Shown here one piece after another: positions 20,918-29,554 of a DNA stretch of 40,943 bases; position 1 is the first letter of the stretch, and every line of letters starts with the position of its first letter. The notes under the pieces are model-generated. The model was not told where the DNA came from and ran no database searches. It saw only the letters and a program-made list of their open reading frames with translations. The DNA is from Bdellovibrionales bacterium (GTDB taxonomy: Bacteria > Bdellovibrionota > UBA1018 > CAIMNF01). The position numbers and the translations under genes are program-made. Location: positions 82,296-123,238 of the forward strand of contig CANBTI010000001.1 of NCBI GenBank assembly GCA_947372355.1. The letters run 5' to 3'.

Positions 20918-22185
20918 GCGACTCTAAATTTCAAAACGATGTACCTCTTGATATTGCAAGATGGGGCATGCCTTCTCGATTAGATGTTACGATTAAAAAA
21001 GATACAGACGATCTATTTGAAGATTCTAAAATGCTTGTGAATATTGGTCCGACCCATCCTGCGATGCATGGCGCTTTTCGTTGTATGGCAAAACTAAATG
21101 GCGAAGTGATTGAAAAGTCATACTGCGAATTTGGTTACACTCATCGCGCAAAAGAAAAGTTAGGCGAAAACAGAACCTATCATCAGTTCGTGGTTTATAC
21201 GGATCGACTAAATTATTGTTCTGCCTTAATCAATAACGTTACTTATGCAATGTCCGTAGAGAGAATGATGGGAATTGAGGTTCCGGAGCGTACGATTTGG
21301 ATTCGTATGATTTGTGCAGAAATTTCTCGAGTGATTGACCATCTAATTTGTGTAGGCATTAATGCCGTTGATTTGGGAGCCTTTTCATATTTCACCTACG
21401 GTTACCAACAAAGAGAAAGAGCATACACGTTAATTGAAAAACTTTGTGGAGCACGTCTCACCACTTCTTATACAAGAATTGGTGGATTGATGTCGGATGC
21501 TCCAGAGGGTTGGGAAAAAGAAGTTAAGGACTGGGTAAAAGAAACACGCGCGGTTCTAGCTGAAATGGATAAACTTTTAACGGAAAATCGTATTTGGCTA
21601 AACAGAACAAAAGATGTGGCAGTTTTTAATAAAGAACAATGTCTTCAATATGGTTTTACGGGTCCTAATGCGCGAGCGGCTGGTATTAATATAGATTTAC
21701 GTCGGGATCAGCCTTGTATGTTCTATGACAAAGTTGATTTTGAAGTTCCAGTTGCACAAGTTGGAGATGTTTTTGATCGTTACTATGTTCGATTAGAAGA
21801 AATCAAACAATCGCTTAATATCATCACTCAATGTGCTGATCGAATGAAGCCGGGACCAATTTGGTCTGAAGACAAAAGAACGCGCATTCCAGATAAAGAT
21901 GTTGTTTACAATACAATGGAAGGTTTAATTCACCATTTCAAATTCTTCATGAACGGATTTAATGTTCCAAAAGGTGAGGCTTACACCGCGTTTGAGGCTG
22001 CAAATGGTGAGTTAGGATTTTATATTGTGAGCAAAGGTGGCCCAATGGCTCATCGAATGAGAATTCGCTCACCTTCATTTTGGCATTATCAAGGATTAGA
22101 TCCAATGATTAAGGGCGAGTATATCGGTGATCTGGTTGCCGCACTTGGAAGCATAAACGTAATTGCAGGAGAGTTGGATCGATAA
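20914..22185 (+). CDS. nuoD: NADH-quinone oxidoreductase subunit D
   Basis: The 49-kDa subunit that forms the quinone site with NuoB, related to the large subunit of NiFe hydrogenases. It has 423 residues. NIGPTHPAMHGAFR near 44-57 and RVIDHLICVG are conserved, as is the ending GDLVAALGSINVIAGELDR. The usual LHRG near the quinone site reads THRA (GYTHRAKEKL); the histidine and arginine are kept. It overlaps nuoC by ATGA and ends 1 base before the nuoE ATG. Confidence 0.96.
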   Translation: MSDSKFQNDVPLDIARWGMPSRLDVTIKKDTDDLFEDSKMLVNIGPTHPAMHGAFRCMAKLNGEVIEKSYCEFGYTHRAKEKLGENRTYHQFVVYTDRLNYCSALINNVTYAMSVERMMGIEVPERTIWIRMICAEISRVIDHLICVGINAVDLGAFSYFTYGYQQRERAYTLIEKLCGARLTTSYTRIGGLMSDAPEGWEKEVKDWVKETRAVLAEMDKLLTENRIWLNRTKDVAVFNKEQCLQYGFTGPNARAAGINIDLRRDQPCMFYDKVDFEVPVAQVGDVFDRYYVRLEEIKQSLNIITQCADRMKPGPIWSEDKRTRIPDKDVVYNTMEGLIHHFKFFMNGFNVPKGEAYTAFEAANGELGFYIVSKGGPMAHRMRIRSPSFWHYQGLDPMIKGEYIGDLVAALGSINVIAGELDR

Positions 22186-22186
22186 T

Positions 22187-22672
22187 ATGGAAAAACATTT
22201 ATCAGAAAAGTTTTATCTAGCGATGAAAAAATTGGAACCACGCTATCCAAATAAAAAAGCATTGATTCTACCAGCCCTGCATCAGGCACAAGAAGAATAC
22301 GGTTGGCTCCCTAAAGAAGTTTTAGAGGAAATTGGAACCTACATAGGTGTACATCCGGCGCAAATTCGCGAAGTGGCAAGTTTCTACACGATGTACAATT
22401 TGAAACCTGTTGGTAAAAATCATTTAAAAATTTGTACGAATGTTGCCTGCTGTTTGCGTGGTGCTGATGAATTAATGAATTTTGCTGAAAAAAAACTCGG
22501 TATTAAATGCGGAGAAACAACATCCGATGGAATGTTTTCATTGTCTGAAGAAGAGTGCCTTGGTGCTTGCACCACCGCTCCGGCAATGATGGCTAACGAC
22601 GAATACATTGAAGAGCTCGATGTAAATAAATTGAATCATTTCATTGAAAAAATGAAGGTGTTGAAAATATGA
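22187..22672 (+). CDS. nuoE: NADH-quinone oxidoreductase subunit E
   Basis: Thioredoxin-like [2Fe-2S] (N1a) subunit of the NADH dehydrogenase module, 161 residues. The ligand pairs are in CTNVACCLRGADEL and EECLGACTTAPAM. An earlier in-frame start exists at 22163, inside nuoD, but ATG 22187 directly after the nuoD stop gives the usual length and N-terminus, with AGGAGA (22167-22172) about 14 bases upstream. It overlaps nuoF by 4 bases. Confidence 0.95.
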   Translation: MEKHLSEKFYLAMKKLEPRYPNKKALILPALHQAQEEYGWLPKEVLEEIGTYIGVHPAQIREVASFYTMYNLKPVGKNHLKICTNVACCLRGADELMNFAEKKLGIKCGETTSDGMFSLSEEECLGACTTAPAMMANDEYIEELDVNKLNHFIEKMKVLKI

Positions 22673-23943
22673 GACAAAACACATTGTTTGAGCAGCATTT
22701 TTGGAAAGATTCTAATCGATCTTTAGATTACTACCTTCAAAACATGAATGGTTATCAGGCCGCACAAAAAGTGCTGAAAGAAATGAATCCTGATCAAGTC
22801 ATTGAAGAAGTAAAAAAAGGAAACTTACGGGGACGTGGTGGCGCTGGATTTCCAATGGGAATGAAGTGGGGATTTATTCCTAAAGCCTCAGAAAAGCCAA
22901 AATATCTTGTTTGTAATGCCGACGAATCTGAGCCAGGAACCTGTAAAGACAGACAGATCATGCGTTACACCCCCCACTTATTAATTGAAGGATTAATCAT
23001 CGGATCATTTGCAATTGGCTGTAAGCATTCTTATATCTATATTCGTGGTGAGTATGTGAATGAAGCTAAACTCCTAAATGCTGCTATTGAAGAAGCATAT
23101 GAAAAAGGATATTTAGGAAAAAATATTTTAGGTTCAGGTTTTGATCTTGATATTACCGTACACCGTGGAGCGGGTGCATACATTTGCGGAGAAGAAACCG
23201 GACTGCTGAACTCCTTAGAGGGTAAACGTGGTGAACCAAGAGTAAAACCTCCTTTTCCAGCTGTTTCTGGTGCATTTGGATGTCCTACGGCAGTGAATAA
23301 TGTTGAATCAATTGCCAATGTTCCACATTTAATTCGAATGGGTGGAGATGCTTTTGCTCAATTAGGTAAAATTGATAAATCAGGCGGAACAAGACTAATT
23401 TCGTTATCTGGACATGTAAAAAAACCAGGAGTTTATGAAATTCAAGCAGGATCGGTAACTTTAAGGCAAATCATTGAAGATATCGGTGGTGGTATTATTA
23501 ACGATAAAAAATTAAAGGCGGTTATTCCAGGCGGATCTTCCTCCCCTATTTTAACGGCTGATGAAATTGATGTCGTTTATGATGTTGAGCCACTCATGAA
23601 AGTTGGAACCATGATGGGATCAGCTGCAATCATGGTGATTCACGAAGATACAGACTTGGTAAAATTATTACTGAGAATAACGAAATTTTATGCTCACGAA
23701 TCATGCGGACAATGCACCCCTTGCCGTGAAGGTTGTCATTGGATGGAATCAATATTACATAAGATTTTACATGGAGAAGCAAAGCCGACAGATCTCGATT
23801 TATTAGTGGATGTTGCACAAAACATAGGTGGAAAAACCCTCTGTGCGTTGGGTGATGCGGCTGCGGGGCCTGTGATTAGTTTTGTTAAAAAATTTAGACC
23901 AGAATTTGAGTCTTACATCAAGGGACAAAAAAGATATGCCTAA
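22669..23943 (+). CDS. nuoF: NADH-quinone oxidoreductase subunit F
   Basis: NADH- and FMN-binding subunit with cluster N3, 424 residues. The glycine-rich site is LRGRGGAGFPMGMKW, near 54-68, with NADESEPGTCKDR following. GAGAYICGEETGLLNSLEG contacts FMN/NADH. The N3 cysteines are in ESCGQCTPCREGC and, about 40 residues on, TLCALGDAAAGP. It starts in an ATGA overlap with nuoE and ends 8 bases inside nuoG. Confidence 0.97.
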   Translation: MRQNTLFEQHFWKDSNRSLDYYLQNMNGYQAAQKVLKEMNPDQVIEEVKKGNLRGRGGAGFPMGMKWGFIPKASEKPKYLVCNADESEPGTCKDRQIMRYTPHLLIEGLIIGSFAIGCKHSYIYIRGEYVNEAKLLNAAIEEAYEKGYLGKNILGSGFDLDITVHRGAGAYICGEETGLLNSLEGKRGEPRVKPPFPAVSGAFGCPTAVNNVESIANVPHLIRMGGDAFAQLGKIDKSGGTRLISLSGHVKKPGVYEIQAGSVTLRQIIEDIGGGIINDKKLKAVIPGGSSSPILTADEIDVVYDVEPLMKVGTMMGSAAIMVIHEDTDLVKLLLRITKFYAHESCGQCTPCREGCHWMESILHKILHGEAKPTDLDLLVDVAQNIGGKTLCALGDAAAGPVISFVKKFRPEFESYIKGQKRYA

Positions 23944-25357
23944 GTGTACGATCGACGGAAAAGAAGTAGAGTTTAAACCAGGTGAAAATCTAATCACGGT
24001 AGCCAAACGTGCAGGAGTTGAAATTCCTGTGTTTTGTTATCATCCGGGCCTTAGTGTGGTTGCTCAATGTCGGATGTGTTATGTAGAGATTGAAAAAATG
24101 CCAAAATTACAAACGGCATGCTCAACAAATGCTGCTGAAGGAATGGTGGTTAAAACACAAAGTGATCCAGTTGTTAAAGGTAGAGCTGGAACAATGGAGT
24201 TTTTATTGTTGAACCATCCACTTGATTGTCCGATTTGTGACAAAGCTGGAGAGTGTGATCTTCAAGATAATTCATTCGGTCACGGAAGCGCAAACATGCG
24301 CCACACTGAAGAGAGACGCACCTATGTAGACGTTGATATGGGCCCAGTGATTGAAAAAAACATGAATCGTTGTATTCATTGCACGAGATGCATCCGTTTT
24401 GGAGAAGAGGTTGCAGGTATTCATGAAATGGTTGCGATTCAACGGGGAAATAATATTGATATCACCACGATTGATGGAAATCCTTTACAAACAGAATACG
24501 CTGGAAATTATGCAGATATTTGTCCAACAGGGTCGCTAACTCTTCGTGACTTTAGATTTCGCAAAAGAGCGTGGATGTTAAAGAAAACTTCAACCATATG
24601 TGAGGGCTGCTCTAAAGGTTGTAATATGGAAATTCAGCATGAAGGTAATGTCATCTATCGTTGTGTTCCACGTGAAAATCTAGAAATTAATAAGTACTGG
24701 ATGTGTGATGAGGGTCGTATGAATTATCATTATACACAAGACGAAAAGCGTATTTTAAATCCACGCAGTGGAGCAACATTTATTGGTTGGGAAGATGCAA
24801 TTCAAACCTTAAAAGATCAGATTAATGAAAAACCGTTAACGGTATTAGTGGGTAGTGATCTAACTCAGCAAGAATTAGAAAATATTTTAGAATATACTAA
24901 AAACTATCATAAAGGATCGTCAGTATATCACTTTGGTACAGAGGGTGTGTTTACGAGCGCTCAAGATCTTCCAGTAGATAAAATTCTTAAAATGAAAAGT
25001 AAAACTTCAAACTTAAACGGAGCAGAGAAATTAGGCATTAAATCCGTTCAAGAGATGAAGTCTGCTTCAGACGTGGTGCTTGTTTTTGCCGGTGGGCGCG
25101 CAAATGTACAATCTGTAACCAAAAAACTAGAAGGAAAGAAACTAATAGGTATTGGTGTTTATTCATTGAATGAAGCTGAATCTTTTTCGATGGTTCTACC
25201 TAGTCTTTCATTTACAGAAAAAGATGGAACTATTTTTAACCACCAAGGAATAGAACAGAAACTTAAAAGAGCGATACAGCCTAAAAACACAATTAAAGCA
25301 ATTTCAGAAATTTTAATGCTCACTGCAAATAAAAAAGTAAAAGTTGGTGCCAATTGA
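23936..25357 (+). CDS. nuoG: NADH-quinone oxidoreductase subunit G (short form)
   Basis: Iron-sulfur subunit that carries electrons from NuoF toward NuoI. ATG 23936 is chosen because AGGGA (23921-23925) precedes it and it starts the ferredoxin fold (MPKCTIDGKEVEF). Ligands seen: FCYHP with CRMC and TACS (N1b), DCPICDKAGECDLQ (N5), NRCIHCTRCIRFGEEVAG and CPTGSL (N6-type/N4), and CEGCSKGC with a final C 28 residues on (N7-type). The length of 473 residues is far below the 700-900 common for NuoG. The molybdopterin-oxidoreductase-like part is reduced to about 220 residues but keeps its closing motif SFTEKDGTIFNHQGIEQ. No frameshift is visible. Confidence 0.93.
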   Translation: MPKCTIDGKEVEFKPGENLITVAKRAGVEIPVFCYHPGLSVVAQCRMCYVEIEKMPKLQTACSTNAAEGMVVKTQSDPVVKGRAGTMEFLLLNHPLDCPICDKAGECDLQDNSFGHGSANMRHTEERRTYVDVDMGPVIEKNMNRCIHCTRCIRFGEEVAGIHEMVAIQRGNNIDITTIDGNPLQTEYAGNYADICPTGSLTLRDFRFRKRAWMLKKTSTICEGCSKGCNMEIQHEGNVIYRCVPRENLEINKYWMCDEGRMNYHYTQDEKRILNPRSGATFIGWEDAIQTLKDQINEKPLTVLVGSDLTQQELENILEYTKNYHKGSSVYHFGTEGVFTSAQDLPVDKILKMKSKTSNLNGAEKLGIKSVQEMKSASDVVLVFAGGRANVQSVTKKLEGKKLIGIGVYSLNEAESFSMVLPSLSFTEKDGTIFNHQGIEQKLKRAIQPKNTIKAISEILMLTANKKVKVGAN

Positions 25358-26418
25358 ATAATCAAGACGTTCTTTTTATGTTTTTGAAAATAGGAATAGT
25401 GTTGGTTGGATTATTATCAGTAACACCAATCATGCTTTTTGTTGAAAGAAGAGGCTCTGCGCTTTTACAAAATCGATTAGGACCAAATCGTTTTGGCCCT
25501 CAAGGATTGTTGCAGTCAGTGCTTGATGTTTTAAAGTTTATTTTTAAAGAAGATAGAGCTCCAGGTCATGTAAACAAGTTTTATTTTTCTTTAGCGCCAT
25601 TAGTCGTCGTCGTTCCTGCGCTCATGACATTTGCGGTAATCCCATTTGCGGGAAATGATTTTATTATTGCAAATCTAGATGTTGGGATTTTGTACTGTTT
25701 TTCGATCGCTTCTTTAGGTGTGTATGGAATTATTATGGCTGGGTGGGCTTCTAATAATAAGTACTCACTTTTGGGAAGCCTTAGAAGTTCAGCGCAAATG
25801 ATTAGTTATGAATTAACGCTAGGACTTTCAATTGTTGGATTAATCATGATTTTCCAAAGTGTAAAGCTTGGAGACATGGTATCAGCACAAGGTGAAACAC
25901 TGTTTTCAATTGGCGGAATTGATGTGCCTAAATGGGGGATTTTCCTTCAGCCAGTAGGATTTATTCTCTTTTTAGTTTCATCTTTTGCAGAAACCAACCG
26001 TTTGCCATTTGATTTACCAGAGGGTGAAGCTGAGCTAATCGCAGGATATCATCTTGAGTATGGATCGATGCGCTTCGCTCTTTTCATGCTTGCTGAGTTT
26101 GTAAGCATGACTGTTGCTTCTGCGCTTCTTTCAACATTGTTTTTTGGTGGTTGGCAGTATTTACCAGGATTTAGCTGGATTGCTCATCTTTTTTCAGACG
26201 GAAATATTGCTGTTACCTATTTAGTGAGTACTTTATTGCATGGGATTTCATTTGTAATAAAAATAGCTTCATTTATGTGGTTTTTTGTTTGGGTTAGATG
26301 GACATTGCCACGCTTTAGATTTGATCAGTTGATGAATTTTGGATGGAAAGTATTGTTACCACTTGCCCTTCTAAATGTATTTGTAACAGGGCTTCTGATT
26401 TACTTAGGGGTACTATAA
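25354..26418 (+). CDS. nuoH: NADH-quinone oxidoreductase subunit H
   Basis: Membrane subunit linking the quinone site to the proton-pumping arm, 354 residues, eight predicted helices. GSALLQNRLGPNRFGPQG and FAETNRLPFDLPEGEAEL are the conserved cytoplasmic loops. The start appears to be TTG at 25354, overlapping the nuoG stop by 4 bases; the first ATG (25378) would cut 8 residues from helix 1 and is a possible alternative. Confidence 0.95.
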   Translation: MNNQDVLFMFLKIGIVLVGLLSVTPIMLFVERRGSALLQNRLGPNRFGPQGLLQSVLDVLKFIFKEDRAPGHVNKFYFSLAPLVVVVPALMTFAVIPFAGNDFIIANLDVGILYCFSIASLGVYGIIMAGWASNNKYSLLGSLRSSAQMISYELTLGLSIVGLIMIFQSVKLGDMVSAQGETLFSIGGIDVPKWGIFLQPVGFILFLVSSFAETNRLPFDLPEGEAELIAGYHLEYGSMRFALFMLAEFVSMTVASALLSTLFFGGWQYLPGFSWIAHLFSDGNIAVTYLVSTLLHGISFVIKIASFMWFFVWVRWTLPRFRFDQLMNFGWKVLLPLALLNVFVTGLLIYLGVL

Positions 26419-26420
26419 TT

Positions 26421-26864
26421 ATGTTAGCACAAAGAAAAACAGGTTTTTTTAACAAATTTTACTTAGTGGAGATCATTAAGGGCTTAATGATCACCATGCG
26501 TAATATGCTTTTTGCAAAAAGAGCAACCATTCAATTTCCAGAAGAAAGAAGAGATTATTCTGAAAAATTTCGCGGACAACATTATATAAAGTCAGTGAAT
26601 GGAGTAGAGAATTGTACGGCTTGTATGTTGTGTCCTACTGTTTGCCCCGCTGAATGTATTCATATTGTTGCAGGCGAAAGAGAAGATAAAGAAAAATATC
26701 CGATTAAATTTGAAATCGATTCTTTGCGTTGCTGTTTTTGTGGAATGTGCGAAGAGGCTTGTCCAAAAGACGCAATCAAATTGAGTAATATTTATGAAAT
26801 GAGCCAACAAAACAGAACTGTATATGAAAAAGAGTTTTTATTAGAACAAAGAGGGAATAAATAA
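26421..26864 (+). CDS. nuoI: NADH-quinone oxidoreductase subunit I
   Basis: Ferredoxin-like subunit with clusters N6a and N6b, 147 residues. The two motifs are CTACMLCPTVCP and CCFCGMCEEACP. ATG 26421 follows AGGGG (26405-26409) and lies 2 bases after nuoH, whereas the longer frame from 26343 would run inside nuoH without reason. Its TAA shares one base with the nuoJ ATG. Confidence 0.96.
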   Translation: MLAQRKTGFFNKFYLVEIIKGLMITMRNMLFAKRATIQFPEERRDYSEKFRGQHYIKSVNGVENCTACMLCPTVCPAECIHIVAGEREDKEKYPIKFEIDSLRCCFCGMCEEACPKDAIKLSNIYEMSQQNRTVYEKEFLLEQRGNK

Positions 26865-27406
26865 TGGATTGGATCTTTGTAGCATTTATTGTTTTCTCAA
26901 CAATAGCGATTTTAGGATCTCTAATGGTTGTTTTACAAAAAACCCCCGTTTCATCAGCATTCTCATTGGTTTTGGTTTTTTTCTCATTTTCAGGTTTGTA
27001 CGCTCTATTAGGAGCTCACTTTATTGCAGCCCTTCAAATTTTGGTTTATACGGGAGCAATTATGGTTTTGTTTGTATTTGTAATTATGCTTCTTGGTCAG
27101 GATCAACCTACTTCCGATCTTAAAGATTCTTCACTGCTGTTTAAGGGAATTACCCTGCTTGGTGCAATTGGTTTGTTGAATGTTTTACTGCAAGCAGCAC
27201 TTAGTTCTAAAGATATTGTTGGTAAGGGTGTGTATACCGAAGAAAAAATTAATGAAATGGGTGGAAACTTAAAGAGCATTTCGGAAGTGCTCTTCAAAGA
27301 TTACGTTTTTCACTTTGAATTAGTTTCATTTCTAATCTTAGGAGCAATTGTAGCAACAGTGGCTTTGGCCAAGAGAAAAAACTCTCTTTCAGGAGGAGTG
27401 TCATGA
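26864..27406 (+). CDS. nuoJ: NADH-quinone oxidoreductase subunit J
   Basis: Membrane-arm subunit with five predicted helices, 180 residues. The conserved stretch ALLGAHFIAALQILVYTGAI holds the pi-bulge helix seen in complex I structures, followed by MVLFVFVIMLL. It overlaps nuoI by one base and nuoK by four. Confidence 0.95.
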   Translation: MDWIFVAFIVFSTIAILGSLMVVLQKTPVSSAFSLVLVFFSFSGLYALLGAHFIAALQILVYTGAIMVLFVFVIMLLGQDQPTSDLKDSSLLFKGITLLGAIGLLNVLLQAALSSKDIVGKGVYTEEKINEMGGNLKSISEVLFKDYVFHFELVSFLILGAIVATVALAKRKNSLSGGVS

Positions 27407-27705
27407 ATGATCCATGGTTAATGTTAATCGTTTCCTGCACCGTTTTCGTTATTGGATTAATTGGCGTTATTTTTAGAAAAAATCTATTGGTTGTTTTGAT
27501 GTCCATTGAACTAATGTTGAATGCAGTTAATCTTTCATTTGTGGCTTTTTCAAAAATTCACCATGTGCTTGATGGTCAAATAAATGCGTTATTTGTGATG
27601 ACCGTTGCTGCTGCAGAATCAGCGGTAGGACTCGGATTGGTGATTGCAATGTTTAGAACGCTTAAAACGGCGGATTCCGATCAAATCCAGATGCTGAGAG
27701 ATTAA
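27403..27705 (+). CDS. nuoK: NADH-quinone oxidoreductase subunit K
   Basis: Three-helix membrane subunit, 100 residues, the usual size. The two functional glutamates on the proton path are present at Glu36 (MSIELMLNAVNL) and Glu72 (AAAESAVGLGLVIA). A strong Shine-Dalgarno, AGGAGGAG, lies just before the ATG inside nuoJ. NuoL begins 1 base after its stop. Confidence 0.96.
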   Translation: MNDPWLMLIVSCTVFVIGLIGVIFRKNLLVVLMSIELMLNAVNLSFVAFSKIHHVLDGQINALFVMTVAAAESAVGLGLVIAMFRTLKTADSDQIQMLRD

Positions 27706-27706
27706 T

Positions 27707-29554
27707 ATGAGTATATTATTGATCGTTTTATTCCCATTAATTGGTTTTTTAATTAACGGGATCAGATATATAATCAGCACTAAAAAAGGGACAAAAATAT
27801 CAAGTCAACAATCTGGAATGATTGCTACTTTTGCAATGGTTTTATCTTTTTTAGTATCGGTTTATTATTATTTTCAATTTAATGGCCAATCAAATGAAGT
27901 TAAATTAATCGATCAAAATTTATTTTCTTGGATAAAAATAGGTGCATTTCATTTGGATTTTGCATTAAGGCTTGATCCATTGAGTTTACTTTTTTCATTA
28001 ATTATTACTGGTGTTGGATCTTTGATTCACCTTTATTCGATTGGATATATGAAAGAAGATGCTTCGCCTGCAAAATACTTTTCATATTTAAATTTATTTT
28101 GCTTCATGATGCTAAATCTAGTCTTAGGTTCATCCATGCCACATGTATTTTTGGGCTGGGAAGGCGTTGGATTGGCTAGTTATCTGTTGATCGGATATTG
28201 GAATCTTGATGTTGAAAAAGTAATGGCCGGTCAAAAGGCGTTTGTCATGAATCGCATTGGTGATCTTGGTTTTCTAATCGCCATGTTTGTTGCTTACAAA
28301 TATGTAGGTTCCCTTGATTTAATTGAAATCCAGAAATCCACAATGAGTCCATTTGTGGTTACTGTTTTTACTGGATTAGTGTTTTTTGCTTGTACTGGAA
28401 AGTCTGCGCAAATTCCACTTTTCACATGGCTTCCCGATGCGATGGCAGGTCCAACTCCTGTTTCTGCGCTCATCCATGCGGCAACAATGGTTACAAGTGG
28501 CGTTTATCTTTTAAATAGAATTTCTCCATTATTGATTCAAGCCCCACAAGTTTTATCGGTTATTGCTATCGTTGGTGTTACCACAGCATTCATTGCAGCC
28601 ATTATCGCTTGTGCTCAAAAAGATATTAAAAAAATTCTGGCCTACTCTACCATTTCACAGCTTGGATTTATGTTTTTAGCCTGTGGTGTTGGCGCATTTG
28701 ATGCCGGAGTTTTCCATGTGATGACCCATGCATTTTTTAAAGCACTGATGTTCTTAGGTGCTGGAAGTGTGATTCATGCTCTACATGAAGAACAAAATAT
28801 TTTTAAAATGGGCGGATTAAGTAAAAAACTACCCATCACTACGATCACATTTGTAGTGGGATGGGCCGCAATTTTGGGAATTCCTCCTTTTAGTGGTTTC
28901 TTTTCAAAAGATGAAATTATTATTGAATCACTAAACTCACCCTATGGAAATCAAGTGTTGTTTGCTATGGCACTATTAACCGCCTTACTCACAGCATTTT
29001 ATATGACCAGACTATTAGTTTTAGTTTTTTTTAGTCCATCAAGAATGGACAAGGATGTTGAAGAGCATGTTCACGAATCACCGCTGGTGATGACATTCCC
29101 ACTAATTGTTTTGGCTGTTTTATCCTTAATTGGTGGATTTTGGCACCACTCTGAGGGAGCGCACGAAAACTCACAAATGATCATGATTACCAGTGTTGCG
29201 GTAGCGATTCTTTCGGCAGGATTTTCTTTTTATCGATATCGTAAATTCGACAGTGAAGAGCAAACAAATAACTTTATTGAGAATGGTTTGGGAATTAATA
29301 ATTTTTATAACAACTTTTTTGGAAAAGGAGTGACCATTGTTTCAAAGGGGTTGTTTCGCTGGATTGAAGCAGGAATTATTCAAAATGGACTAAAGTTTTG
29401 TACTTGGGCCGTAGAGTTTTCTGGAAATGTGCTTAAGTCGTTTCAGGTAGGTTCAGTTCAGGTTTATCTAATGATGATGGTTTTGTTAGGTTTATCACTC
29501 ATGATTTGGGTTTTACAGGGAGTGATGCATGGGGTGTTAATTTATGGAAAATAA
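27707..29554 (+). CDS. nuoL: NADH-quinone oxidoreductase subunit L
   Basis: Antiporter-like distal proton-pumping subunit, 615 residues. Conserved segments include WEGVGLASYLLIGYW with its key glutamate, GKSAQIPLFTWLPDAMAGPT with the broken-helix lysine, and HVMTHAFFKALMFLGAGSVI. The long C-terminal part fits the lateral helix HL that braces the membrane arm. NuoM begins 11 bases before its stop. Confidence 0.96.
   Translation: MSILLIVLFPLIGFLINGIRYIISTKKGTKISSQQSGMIATFAMVLSFLVSVYYYFQFNGQSNEVKLIDQNLFSWIKIGAFHLDFALRLDPLSLLFSLIITGVGSLIHLYSIGYMKEDASPAKYFSYLNLFCFMMLNLVLGSSMPHVFLGWEGVGLASYLLIGYWNLDVEKVMAGQKAFVMNRIGDLGFLIAMFVAYKYVGSLDLIEIQKSTMSPFVVTVFTGLVFFACTGKSAQIPLFTWLPDAMAGPTPVSALIHAATMVTSGVYLLNRISPLLIQAPQVLSVIAIVGVTTAFIAAIIACAQKDIKKILAYSTISQLGFMFLACGVGAFDAGVFHVMTHAFFKALMFLGAGSVIHALHEEQNIFKMGGLSKKLPITTITFVVGWAAILGIPPFSGFFSKDEIIIESLNSPYGNQVLFAMALLTALLTAFYMTRLLVLVFFSPSRMDKDVEEHVHESPLVMTFPLIVLAVLSLIGGFWHHSEGAHENSQMIMITSVAVAILSAGFSFYRYRKFDSEEQTNNFIENGLGINNFYNNFFGKGVTIVSKGLFRWIEAGIIQNGLKFCTWAVEFSGNVLKSFQVGSVQVYLMMMVLLGLSLMIWVLQGVMHGVLIYGK

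Noticed and set aside
23936-25357. NuoG as a frameshifted pseudogene
   Set aside because: The closing motif is present, all cluster ligands are kept and the stop overlaps the nuoH start, so the short form looks natural.
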